Source: Piezodorus guildinii
Lineage: Eukaryota; Arthropoda; Insecta; Hemiptera; Pentatomidae
Direction of reading: 5' to 3'
DNA: 64,000 nt
Assembly (NCBI GenBank): GCA_023052935.1
Contig: CM041294.1
Coordinates: 10,588,414-10,652,413, forward strand
Shown: positions 33,605 to 44,900 of the stretch, piece by piece
How the letters are laid out: each line of letters opens with the position of its first letter
How positions within the stretch are numbered: position 1 is the first letter of the stretch
Translations under genes and position numbers: made by a program
Notes under the pieces: generated by a model
The model's input: only the letters and a program-made list of their open reading frames with translations
Told to the model about the DNA's origin: nothing
Databases searched by the model: none

Positions 33605-34080
33605 GAATACTGTAGAGCACGGTTCTAATCCGGCAGATGGACGTAAAATGTCGGCGCCGATCCTGTACGATATCGGATAATCGTTAAATATCCCTATCCT
33701 ATTTGAACCTGGATAGACAAAAATTTAGGACTCCCACTGTGGCATTGTTAGATTAGACACTTCCTTCCAGTGGCGCGACAGGCCATGTAGGCCCTGGGCC
33801 TCGCGGTGTAAACTCCTGCGAGTTTACACTCACGTTTCACGATGCAGTTTTTAGTGTAGGGTCATCACTCCCTACGACTAATTTTGTGAGTGGCCACCCT
33901 TTGGCTGACGGGTCTCAAATACCCGGGAGAGAGGTTGTGAGTGAATCCACATATTTTTACATCTTTATAAAAGCCCCGCCGGGACTGGGATTCGAACTCA
34001 GAACCTGTAGCATGAAAGACTAGCGCGCTAGCCACTCAGCCACGGGCTCCCCAGGTTAGACACAGTAACATAAAGTAATT
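33605..34080 (+). mobile_element. SINE S2 copy, split by S3
   Basis: S2 head (degraded B box GGTTCTAATCC) and body to TTAGACAC at 33760, resuming after S3 with TTAGACACAGTAACATAAAG at 34056. Confidence 0.7.
33761..34055 (-). mobile_element. tRNA-derived SINE S3 nested in S2
   Basis: A 295-bp S3 copy flanked by TTAGACAC at 33753-33760 and 34056-34063. The minus-strand head has GAGTTCGAATCC and a tRNA-like first ~75 bp whose ends can pair (GCCCCGTGG-like against CGGGGC-like). Longer in the body than the copy at 27953-28214. S3 therefore moved after this S2 copy was in place. Confidence 0.8.
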
Positions 34081-34494
34081 TTTACGGAAAAACCCCAACA
34101 ATAGTTACTTTATAAGAGGTTAGATCTTATTGCGTCAGTTATAATTCCGTATATCTTCGCCTTACCTTCCAATTTCCTAAAATAGTGCCCCTCCGTAGCT
34201 TGGCGTTGGCTTTTTTGCTCAGTAGTAAGGACCTAGAATTTGCTGGGATATCCCAGTATTGGTTGAAAGGTTAAGGAGAGGATATAAAGTACCTCTCTTT
34301 GACCTTTATATCCTTTATAACACCATCTCAGGTGTATACTGGCTGGTCAAAATCCAAGTTATTAATTAATTATATCAATTAGTAAACGGTTACAAAATAA
34401 ATTAAACAAACTTATCGAGTAAGATAGTAACTTATCGAATAATGGTGTCCGAATAATATGTATAACAGGGATAAACGGATTTTTATAAAAGAAT
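34081..34494. other. Intergenic DNA, no gene seen
   Basis: No supported feature. Confidence 0.45.
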
Positions 34495-34740
34495 TCTTTA
34501 TGGCTGGAAGTGATAGGTTTACGACGAGCAGTAGAGGTCATTTGTCTTTATGGCTGGAAGTGATAGGTTTACGACGAGCAGTAGAGGTCATTTGATAGAA
34601 TTTTCTTAGTTTATATTACTCCTCATATTTTGACATTGTTCTAGGTTTCTGATGTGAGATTAAAGAAGTGCAGTGATGATCATTATCTACCGATAGCACA
34701 TAAAGATCACCAGCTTACGTATCAGGAAAAGTGTTAGAAT
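34495..34740 (-). pseudogene. LINE family A RT fragment with 50-bp tandem duplication
   Basis: Minus-strand homology to the family-A RT just downstream of YADD (counterpart of 53850-54010). An exact 50-bp unit is present twice, at 34495-34544 and 34545-34594. Many substitutions; no open frame. Confidence 0.6.
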
Positions 34741-35000
34741 GGGTATGATAACGATATCATAGAGGATGACTGTTTAGTTAGAACTATAATAGGTATGTAG
34801 GATGCTGTGCATTAGTCGCTTGTTTCATAAAGTTAGTGGAGATCTGTAATCCAATGGATAAGAAAGTTGTTTGTAGCGTCTTGTTAGTTCTTGTTCCTTT
34901 AATGACGTATTTATGTTCCATGTTAGTATTATTTTTATGAATACAGTTCTAGATATCGTATGTAGGTTTTTGAAGTTCACCGCTACATTAAATATAATTT

Positions 35001-35875
35001 AAAAAATCTGGTACGGACAACACACCACTTTCACTTACCTCCATTTTTAAAATCAATGAAAGAATTTTAAAATACAGTTAGAGATAAAAATGTGTGAACC
35101 TAATGAAGAATTAATTAAATTGAATTTCTATAGAAACATGAGTTTTATTAAAAATCTATTATATTTTTATCTAAAATAATCAGTTTTATATGCTTTTTAT
35201 CACTCTTTATTAACTTTTCAAGCTCTTGTGTATGAGATAAAATTTTTTCTAAAATCTTTAGCTTTCCAACGGTATATCATACATGTATATTACTGCTCTT
35301 ATGTTCAAAAACAAAAAATTGCATTAATCTTTTTTTTTTTTCTCCTTTAGTTGTTTTTAAATTCGCACAAATGACATATTTAGTTGTTATTTATCAATGC
35401 AAATAATATAAGTTGGTGGTTTTTTTATAGAATATACAAAATTAAAAGCAGTATAGGGGCTTACTTAAAATATCGGCATTTAAGACCTGTCAGACCATTT
35501 TAATCAGAATAAAACCTACATGATGTTAAAGCCCATTAAATTTTACATCGATATAGCGAGTTTAATCAAAATCGTCAGAACTGTTTTCGAGAAAATCTAA
35601 AAAAGGTGCAAAATGCATGGTATAAAGTGGCTCTTCTGGTAAGCTCATTTTGATGAAAAAGGTTTTGTAACGTCTCGGGCGTATAGTTGTCTTAAATATA
35701 AAATTTCAATTTCGTTAAAATTAGGACTTACCGTTTCCTCCCGGGAGTTACCACACACACACACAGACCTTTTTGCGGGACTTGGTTATTTGGACTCTGG
35801 GGACCATTTACATTTAAGTGTATTTACATTGAAAACTGGAATACGAAAATTTTCACGATCGCAATACTTTCCCTC
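35001..35875 (+). mobile_element. T1 element lacking its right terminus
   Basis: Left end AAAAAATCTGGTACGGACAA, full internal block order, and GCAATACTTTCCCTCTCATC at the right, after which the terminal inverted repeat is missing. Confidence 0.75.
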
Positions 35876-36349
35876 TCATCAAAATTATAAGTTTTAACTG
35901 TGTTATTTCGAGGTCGCTAAGGATATTATGTTCAGGCTATCACAGCCTTAAAATTCGCACAAACACTCAGCTGAAAATACGAACTGTGCAAATAAAGGTA
36001 TCGAAATACGCAAATGGATCCGGTCGACAAATTAGCTTGGAGCGGATTTCCAAATTGTAATGAGGAGATCGGATTAGCTAAGGCATCGAGAATAGAAAAC
36101 AATAGGAGCCAGTGGAGCTGATACCGCAGGGTTGGACAATACTTCAAGATCAAATGCAACGCGCCGGGAAACGAGAGGGGAAAAAAAGAACTCTTAATCG
36201 TAATGCAAGAAGGAGGAAAATCTGGGCCAAGGATCTAGCTCATGCTTGGGGTGTCTCTTGTTAATGCAACTAAAACAACAACAGAAAAAACGCACTTCTA
36301 CAACGTATCAGTAGCCTTAAGTTCAGAAAGCAATAGATCATAGGTTTAG
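35876..36349. other. Unassigned DNA
   Basis: Includes a GC-moderate segment at 35990-36230 with a short plus-strand peptide KASRIENNRSQW reminiscent of the extreme C-terminus of some LINE ORF2 proteins; too short to assign. Confidence 0.3.
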
Positions 36350-36550
36350 TACTTTTTAAGAGTCCTAAGGTTTCCAGGCCGAAGGCCATTAGGCCAGAAG
36401 TCCGCCTAGTTTTTCTCAAACTTCTAGTACCTACTTTATGGAGGCTGGGTCTGTCCCAGGAAGGTCACCGTACCCCAGGGTCGCTCTACGACTGAAATAA
36501 CGGAATAAGTAATTCTGCCCGAGCCGGAGTTCGAATCTGGAATTCCCTCC
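36350..36550 (-). mobile_element. tRNA-derived SINE S1, diverged copy
   Basis: Shares CCCCAGGGTC, TACTTTATGGAGGCTGGGT and GAGTTCGAATCTGG (degraded B box on the opposite strand) with 1300-1530. Confidence 0.6.
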
Positions 36551-36706
36551 TTTCAAAGATCCGTCATTTAACCTCTCTTACCACTTTCAAATACCTTTTG
36601 CTTCAGTACCTCCTTAGTTCCCTAATGGCGCTGTTAGTTGCCTTAGTTCCCCTAGTGTCGCTACCTGACCACAGCTATGCAACTTGGCCAGATGTAGATA
36701 TTATAT

Positions 36707-36951
36707 CTGTGGCGGTCGTGAATAAGTGGTTAAGTCAAAATCTTTTGTTTTACAGGTGAACGACTTAAAGTTTTACGTAATACCAAAATAGAGTTATTAA
36801 TTACAGCTTTCTTGTAACCTAAAATTTCTTCCAGCAAGTAATTTATTTAACCAATTTAACACGAGGTAGGAGAAGGTCTGAGGGAGCGATACGTGAAGTT
36901 AACTCATTTTTGATATAACCCGAGTTATCTAGTTTTTCACGACCGCCACAG
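36707..36951. mobile_element. 245-bp MITE (M1), complete copy
   Basis: Terminal inverted repeats CTGTGGCGGTCGTGAA and TTCACGACCGCCACAG are perfect over 16 bp here. Same length as the copy at 12640-12884 but inverted. Flanked by ATATTAT-like DNA on both sides. Confidence 0.8.
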
Positions 36952-37305
36952 ATATTATCTTGTGTAAAATTGTAAGACTTAATCCCAGGATTGGAGTTCT
37001 GCGCATGCGCATGTGTATAGCGGTCATCTTTCAAGTCGGCTCTTGGATTTCTTGCTTTTTCAGTTGGATATCACTTCAGAACAGTCTTGAAAACATCACC
37101 AGGCTTCAGGATAACAACAACAGTTAATATTGGAGCAAACAACGGTAAGTTGGGTTACAATTTACGATGTAAAGTGAATGCAGAGTCACCTCTTCATATC
37201 AGCTGATTGCCAATAGCTAGGCAAGGCTGGTCTTGCTTAAGTTTTCTTAAGTTATTTTTTTTTCCCCCACATCTGGTTATTATTTAATTATTTTCCTTAC
37301 ATGAA

Positions 37306-38616
37306 ATGCGAAATTATCATCAAGTAATGTCCTCCAAAGCTTCAACTAAAAGATCTAGATCTAGTGGTTCAATCACGTCTCCTACAAAACAAAGACCTCG
37401 CCGTGATACTAATAAAAGATTAAATCTACAAGCAACCCCTTCGGGTACTAATTCAGAATCTGAACCACAACCTGGCACATCGTCACAAGGGATGACTGAC
37501 GAATCGCCGTTTTTCACCCCGAATCCTTTTCAGATTTTGCATAATGAAAAAGAAAACATGGAATCTACTCCTATACCCAGTGAACCACGGCCTCCTCCCA
37601 TATTTGTCAAAAATATTAGAAATTTCCAGTTGTTGTGTGCGCAATTGAACAAAATTACCGAATCTACCAGCTACTACTGTATGAGTAGAATTAATGATAC
37701 CAAAATATCTCCTACTACTGCCGAGACATATAGAAAAATAGTGAAATATTTAACTGAAACCAAAGCAGATTTCCATACCTATCAGCTACGCCAAGAGAGA
37801 GCTTTAAGGGTTGTAATCAGAAACTTACACCCCTCGACACCAGTTGAAGCAATTAAAGAAGAACTAACGGAGATGGGCTATAAAGTGCGGCAAGTCACTA
37901 ATGTCCTAAAGGATAAAATTCCTCTACCTCTCTTTTTTGTGGATTTGGAACCAGCAGAAGGAGTTGAAAAAATCTATGACCTCAATAGATTATACTATAC
38001 CAGCGTAAGAGTTGAAAAACCTTACATAAAGAAGGAGATAGTTCAGTGCCATAACTGTCAAGCATATGGTCATACTAAAAGTTATTGTCATCACATACCT
38101 CGATGCGTGAAATGCGGTGAACAGCACAAGTCTGTGGAGTGTACAAAACCAAAATCAACACCAGCTGTATGTGCTCATTGCCTCAAGGACCACCCAGCCA
38201 ACTATAAAGGATGCCAAATCTATAAGGAACTGAGGACCAGGTTTCAAAAACCTCAAGTACTGGATGAAACAGCAAGACAAGTAAGAAACAGAAGAGAACC
38301 CTCAAAACTTATTGATGCCAATGTATCATTTGCCCACCTACTTGGAGGTGGGAATCAAAGTACTGAAGCCGTGGCCCTGCCGGAACTACAGAATGTACCT
38401 CAATCCATTCCACATATACCTCTTCCTCAAAATGTAACCAATCCTAAAAATCCTAATCAACCACAAATCTCTCATATCCCTCCTCCTTCAAATGCCACAG
38501 ACCTTACCAGTTTGATGACATCCTTTATCTCCGAAATTAAATCCCTTGTTATGCCCCTAATATCACTCCTTACGAATCTCGTAACAAATCTCATTCCTGC
38601 CTTAAAAAAACCATAA
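37306..38616 (+). CDS. LINE B ORF1: gag-like nucleic-acid-binding protein
   Basis: A 436-residue protein (429 if the second ATG at 37327, beginning MSSKAS, is used; that start resembles the short N-termini of the family better). The Ser/Thr-rich N-terminus leads to a PRE_C2HC-like region at about 105-245 (LPLFFVDLEPAEG) and then three zinc knuckles starting at CHNCQAYGHTKSYC, CVKCGEQHKSVEC and CAHCLKDHPANYKGC. The Pro/Gln-rich C-terminus ends in a Leu/Ile-rich stretch. The stop TAA is immediately followed by the ORF2 ATG (TAAATG), unlike the ATGA overlap in family A. Likely role: coating element RNA. Confidence 0.88.
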   Translation: MRNYHQVMSSKASTKRSRSSGSITSPTKQRPRRDTNKRLNLQATPSGTNSESEPQPGTSSQGMTDESPFFTPNPFQILHNEKENMESTPIPSEPRPPPIFVKNIRNFQLLCAQLNKITESTSYYCMSRINDTKISPTTAETYRKIVKYLTETKADFHTYQLRQERALRVVIRNLHPSTPVEAIKEELTEMGYKVRQVTNVLKDKIPLPLFFVDLEPAEGVEKIYDLNRLYYTSVRVEKPYIKKEIVQCHNCQAYGHTKSYCHHIPRCVKCGEQHKSVECTKPKSTPAVCAHCLKDHPANYKGCQIYKELRTRFQKPQVLDETARQVRNRREPSKLIDANVSFAHLLGGGNQSTEAVALPELQNVPQSIPHIPLPQNVTNPKNPNQPQISHIPPPSNATDLTSLMTSFISEIKSLVMPLISLLTNLVTNLIPALKKP

Positions 38617-41296
38617 ATGACTACACCTAATTCCTTATCCATTCTCCTTTGGAATGCGAATGGTGTTAGAACTCACACTGACGAACTTACAGCCGTACTG
38701 CAAGACAAAAACATTGATGTTGCACTCATTACTGAAACTAGACTAACCACTAAACAGTACTTTAAAATACCAGGATACACGACATACCGGACAGACCATC
38801 CAGACGGCAAAGCCCATGCCGGTTCTGCTGTCATAGTCCGCCGATCCCTCTCCCATCACTTACACCCACTTCCCGCCCACGATTACCTACAAGCAACTTC
38901 CATTGTTATCAAAACATTTTCCTTTCCGCTTATCATCGCATCAGCATACTGCCCTCCTAAACATCCCATTTCCTCTGCCCAATTTGAATCCTTTCTCAAC
39001 TACTTGGGTAATCACTTCATTTTGGGTGCAGACTTAAATGCCGAGAATCAACAGTGGGGTTCTAGAACCACCAATTCTCGTGGGCGGACATTGCAGTCTG
39101 CACTCAACTCCCGACGCTTTCATCTCCTACCTCCCGATTCTCCTACCTACTGGCCAACAGATCCTAACCGTAATCCTGACATCCTTGACTTCTTCATCCA
39201 CAGCGGATTAGGCTCTCTTAATTTTTCCATAGCTCGCCTTGATGAACTATCCTCTGATCATAGTCCATTGATTCTAAATGTATCCATAACACCTATTCCT
39301 AAACCTATCCCACCGTCATTCCTTAGAGGCCCTGTTAACTGGAACCTCTTCCGCGAAATCCTCACTAATGATATTGACCTCAGAGTGATTCTGAAAACCC
39401 CAAATGACCTTGACGACGCCGTATATTCCTTTACAACCGCTATTCAACAAGCTGCCTGGACTGCCTCCTCTCCCAAGTACTCCCAAATAATTCCTTATAA
39501 AAGCCATTTACCACAACACCTGACAGACCTCATCAACAGCAAACGCCGAGCCAGAACATTATGGCAACGCACCCGCCACCCAGAGGATCGCCGCTCCTAT
39601 AACTTTTTTTGTAGAAAATTAAAGCGGGAGTTGGCGATCTTCCGTTCCCAATCCTACAATACCTACCTCTCCTCTCTCTCGACTCGTGACAATTCCCTTT
39701 GGAATGTCACGAAGAGAATCCTAAAATCCCACACCATTTCCCATCCTCTCCGGCGCTGTGATAGTTCCTGGGCTGCTTCTGACAAGGATAAGGCCGAGGA
39801 ATTCGCACAGCACCTTTCCAAAGTTTTTACTCCTCATCCAGAGCTTAATCCTATCCATACGGCGGCAGTTGAAGAGTTCCTTATATCACCAATACCGCTT
39901 TCCTTACCACCTAAAGCAGTTAATCCCTCTGAGGTCAGATATCTTCTTAAAAAGCTTCCTCTCCGTAAATCCCCTGGATACGATCTCCTTACTCCTCAAA
40001 TCTTAAGACAACTTCCACCTAAAGCCATTACATTCCTTACATATCTCTATAACTGTATCCTACGCACTACCTATTTTCCTCTTTTATGGAAACATTCAAC
40101 TATCATCCTTTTCCTAAAACCAGGCAAACCTTCTAACAACACGTCATCTTACAGACCTATCAGCCTACTTCCGATCCTCTCAAAAATTTTCGAAAAGCTC
40201 CTACTAAAACGAATGCTAGCCAAATTTCAAAATTTTCCTTCACATCAGTTCGGATTTCGTCCTCAACATTCCACGGTTCAGCAAGGACTCCGAGTTGTGG
40301 ACCACATTTCCTCTGCCCTTGAGTGCAAGGAGTATTGTTCGGGTGCCTTTCTGGACATATCTCAAGCTTTCGACCGGGTGTGGCACCCGGGATTGCTCTT
40401 TAAGCTCAAAACCCATTTACCCCAATCCTTATACCTAGTCCTCCGATCCTATCTATCAAACCGCTCCTTCCGAGTTCGCTGTGGCTCAGAATTTTCCAAA
40501 CATTATATTGTGTGAGGCTGGTGTTCCTCAAGGCAGCGTCTTGGGACCCGTCCTCTACATCCTCTACACCGCCGATATCCCTACCGATCCCGATACCTTT
40601 CTGGCAACATTTGCTGATGATACCGCCATTTTGTCATCCAATTCCGATCCTGAAGCAGCATCGCTTAATTTACAAAATCACCTTTCCCTTGTCGAAGACT
40701 GGTGTAACGCTTGGCGTATTAAGGTGAACGAAAACAAGTGCTCACACGTCACATTCACTCTTCGACGCAAATCCTGTCCAACGGTTTATTTCAATTCCCT
40801 ACCGCTTCCTTCCTCTGACACAGTCCGGTATCTTGGCTTTTTACTAGACAAAAGGCTGACGTGGAACCCACACACAAGACTTAAAAGAAAAGAACTTAAC
40901 CGCAGATTCGGCCAGTTATACAGACTACTAAACAGAAAATCTCATCTTACAGTTGACAACAAATTACTAATATACAAGACAGTACTGAAACCAATATGGA
41001 CCTACGGACTTGAACTGTGGGGAGCAGCTAAACATTCTAACATCAAACGCATCCAATCCTTCCAATCCAAAGTTCTCCGAACAATAGTTAATGCTCCTTA
41101 TTACGTTACCAACTCTACCCTACACCACGACCTTAAAATTCCGTTTATTTTAGACCTGGTACCATCCAAATTTTCCAAATTTCATCAGAACCTTATTCAT
41201 CATCCTAACCCTCTAGCACAATCCCTATCCAGCACCACCCATCCCTACAATCCTCCTCGAAGATTGAAACGGCAGTGGCCGCGAGACGTATTGTAA
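38617..41296 (+). pseudogene. LINE B ORF2: endonuclease / reverse transcriptase with one frameshift
   Basis: The first frame (38617-40515) encodes the endonuclease (WNANG; GADLNA around 39025; SDHSP at 39253-39267) and RT up to AFDRVW and SYLSNRSF. It then runs into TGA at 40513-40515. The next frame picks up with EAGVPQGSVLGPV (GVPQG at 40520-40534), FADD at 40610-40621 in place of YADD, LGFLLDKRLTW and the PPRRLKRQWPRDVL tail. The offset equals one extra base or two missing bases near 40490-40516. Apart from that break all motifs are present. A sequencing error is an alternative explanation. Confidence 0.85.
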
Positions 41297-41936
41297 ACGT
41301 TTAAATTGGAGTTCTGACACTGGTCAGATCCTCCACTCATGTAATGTATGTTTGTGGCTAGTGCGCCCTAGTTCGGCCTCCACTGATTCACACCAGTGAC
41401 GCGGCTGAGGGCGAGGGTCTAGGATCTTTTGGATTCCGCTTTTTCCTCCACAAGTGGGGGGAAAAGCCCAGTCTGGGGTCCCTCTATAGCACTTGTATAT
41501 TTTGTATATAGTTATGTTTGTTTGAATGATGTTTGTTTATTTGCAAACTTTTATTTATCTCAATTATAGGTTAATGTTTTGTTTTGTTTTGTTTTTATAT
41601 TTATTATTATTTAATTCTATATATATCATTTATTTGTATTTATCTCAGTTATAGGTTGTTGTTTGTTTTCTTATTTTGTATATATATTATATTTTATTTA
41701 TTTGACTTTATCATTGTATATATTGTGTGAATGGGTTCATATATCACTATTACTAATGTTCATATAGAAACAAATTGTAATATATCTCAATAAATAAAAA
41801 AAAAAAAAAAAAAAATCCCAGGATTAAGTTTTCTTCTTCTTCTAATATTTCTAAAATAAGGTTTAGTGATCTCAGACTTCTCAAGTCATTTGTAAAGAAA
41901 TATTTAGGTTACTTTTCATGGTTAAATTTGCCGGTG

Positions 41937-44900
41937 CACCTTTCAAAACATCATCGCCACCCTAGTTTTGCCCTCCCTACCACCTGCCCTCTGCTGAGCT
42001 TGGACCACATGCCCCCTCCCCCTCCCTCCTCGACCAGTTCTCTCTTCTCCTCTTCCAATCCAGGCCACACCTTCCTGAATTCCCTTTTAGACATTCTTCT
42101 CAGGTGTTCCGAGGTCTTCCTCCATATATTCCTTCAACTTATGTTTCCTAGGTCATCCTTGCCGTGCTACCTGGATTCATTCTAAGGAGGTGGCCAAATA
42201 ATCTCAATTTATTTTCCTATAGAGTGGTTTCCAGCGGCTGTACCTCCAGGTTTGAGGTTTTTCTTTCAAAACATCATCGCCACCCTAGTTTTGCCCTCCC
42301 TACCACCTGCCCTCTGCTGAGCTTGGACCACATGCCCCCTCCCCCTCCCTCCTCGACCAGTTCTCTCTTCCCCTCTTCCAATCCAGGCCACACCTTCCTT
42401 AATTCCCTTTTAGACATTCTTCTCAGGTGTTCCGAGGTCTTCCTCCATATATTCCTTCAACTTATGTTTCCTAGGTCATCCTTGCCGTGCTACCCGGATT
42501 CATTCTAAGGAGGTGGCCAAATAATATCAATTTATTTTCCTATAGAGTGGTTTCCAGCAGCTGTACCTCCAGGTTTGAGGTTTTTCTTTCAAAACATCAT
42601 CGCCACCCTAGTTTTGCCCTCCCTACCACCTGCCCTCTGCTGAGCTTGGACCACATGCCCCCTCCCCCTCCCTCCTCGACCAGTTCTCTCTTCCCCTCTT
42701 CCAATCAAGGCCACACCTTCCTGAATTCCCTTTTAGACATTCTTCTCAGGTGTTCCGAGGTCTTCCTCCATATATTCCTTCAACTTATGTTTCCTAGGTC
42801 ATCCTTGCCGTGCTACCTGGATTCATTCTAAGGAGGTGGCCAAATAATCTCAATTTATTTTCCTATAGAGTGGTTTCCAGCGGCTGTACCTCCAGGTTTG
42901 AGGTTTTTCTTTCAAAACATCATCGCCACCCTAGTTTTGCCCTCCCTACCACCTGCCCTCTGCTGAGCTTGGACCACATGCCCCCTCCCCCTCCCTCCTC
43001 GACCAGTTCTCTCTTCCCCTCTTCCAATCCAGGCCACACCTTCCTGAATTCCCTTTTAGACATTCTTCCCAGGTGTTCCGAGGTCTTCCTCCATATATTC
43101 CTTCAACTTATGTTTCCTAGGTCATCCATGCCGTGCTACCTGGATTCATTCTAAGTAGGTGGCCAAATAATCTCAATTTATTTTCCTATAGAGTGGTTTC
43201 CAGCGGCTGTACCTCCAGGATTGAGGTTTTTCTTTCAAAACATCATCGCCACCCTAGTTTTGCCCTCCCTACCACCTGCCCTCTGCTGAGCTTGGACCAC
43301 ATGCCCCCTCCCCCCTCCTCGACCAGTTCTCTCTTCCCCTCTTCCAATCCAGGCCACACCTTCCTGAATTCCCTTTTAGACATTCTTCCCAGGTGTTCCG
43401 AGGTCTTCCTCCATATATTCCTTCAACTTATGTTTCCTAGGTCATCCATGCCGTGCTACCCGGATTCATTCTAAGTAGGTGGCCAAATAATCTCAATTTA
43501 TTTTCCTATAGAGTGGTTTTCCAGCGGCTGTACCTCCAGGTTTGAGGTTTTTCTTTCAAAACATCATCGCCACCCTAGTTTTGCCCTCCCTACCACCTGC
43601 CCTCTGCTGAGCTTGGACACACATGCCCCCTCCCCCCTCCTCGACCAGTTCTCTTTTCCCCTCTTCCAATCCAGGCCACACCTTCCTGAATTCCCTTTTA
43701 GACATTCTTCTCAGGTGTTCCGAGGTCTTCCTCCATATATTCCTTCAACTTATGTTTCCTAGGTCATCCATGCCGTGCTACCCGGATTCATTCTAAGGAG
43801 GTGGCCAAACAATCTCAATTTATTTTCCTATAGAGTGGTTTCCAGCGGCTGTACCTCCAGGATTGAGGTTTTTCTTTCAAAACTTCATCGCCACCCTAGT
43901 TTTTCCCTCCCTACCACCTGCCCTCTGCTGAGCTTGGACCACATGCCCCCTCCCCCTCCTCCTCGACCAGTTCTCTCTTCCCCTCTTCCAATCCAGGCCA
44001 CACCTTCCTGAATTCCCTTTTAGACATTCTTCTCAGGTGTTCCGAGGTCTTCCTCCATATATTCCTTCAACTTATGTTTCCTAGGTCATCCTTGCCGTGC
44101 TACCTGGATTCATTCTAAGGAGGTGGCCAAATAATCTCAATTTATTTTCCTATAGAGTGGTTTCCAGCGGCTGTACCTCCAGGATTGAGGTTTTTCTTTC
44201 AAAACATCATCGCCACCCTAGTTTTGCCCTCCCTACCACCTGCCCTCTGCTGAGCTTGGACCACATGCCCCCTCCCCCTCCCTCCTCGACCAGTTCTCTC
44301 TTCCCCTCTTCCAATCCAGGCCACACCTTCCTGAATTCCCTTTTAGACATTCTTCTCAGGTGTTCCGAGGTCTTCCTCCATCTATTCCTTCAACTTATGT
44401 TTCCTAGGTCATCCTTGCCGTGCTACCTGGATTCATTCTAAGGAGGTGGCCAAATAATCTCAATTTATTTTCCTATAGAGTGGTTTCCAGCGGCTGTACC
44501 TCCAGGTTTGAGGTTTTTCTTTCAAAACATCATCGCCACCCTAGTTTTGCCCTCCTACCACCTGCCCTCTGCTGAGCTTGGACCACATGCCCCTCCTCCT
44601 CCCTCCTCGACCAGTTCTCTCTTCCCTCTTCCAATCCAGCCACACCTTCCTGAATTCCCTTTTAGACATTTTCTCAGGTGTTCCGAGGTCTTCCTCCATA
44701 TATTCCTTCAACTTATGTTTCCTAGGTCATCCTTGCCGTGCTACCTTGATTCATTCTAAGGAGGTGGCCAAATAATCTCAATTTATTTTCCTATAGAGTG
44801 GTTTCCAGCGGCTGTACCTCCAGGTTTAGGTTTTTCTTTCAAACATCATCGCCACCCTAGTTTTGCCCTCCCTACCACCTGCCCTCTGCTGAGCTTGGAC

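Larger units (their letters stand above)
36993..41813 (+). mobile_element. Complete LINE of family B
   Basis: A 4.8 kb non-LTR element: ~310 bp 5' UTR, ORF1, ORF2, ~520 bp 3' UTR and a short A tail, with target duplication AATCCCAGGATT at 36981-36992 and 41814-41825. It has the same architecture as A1 but is clearly diverged in protein and unrelated in its UTRs. The exact 12-bp duplication suggests a fairly young insertion, although ORF2 has one frameshift. Confidence 0.9.
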
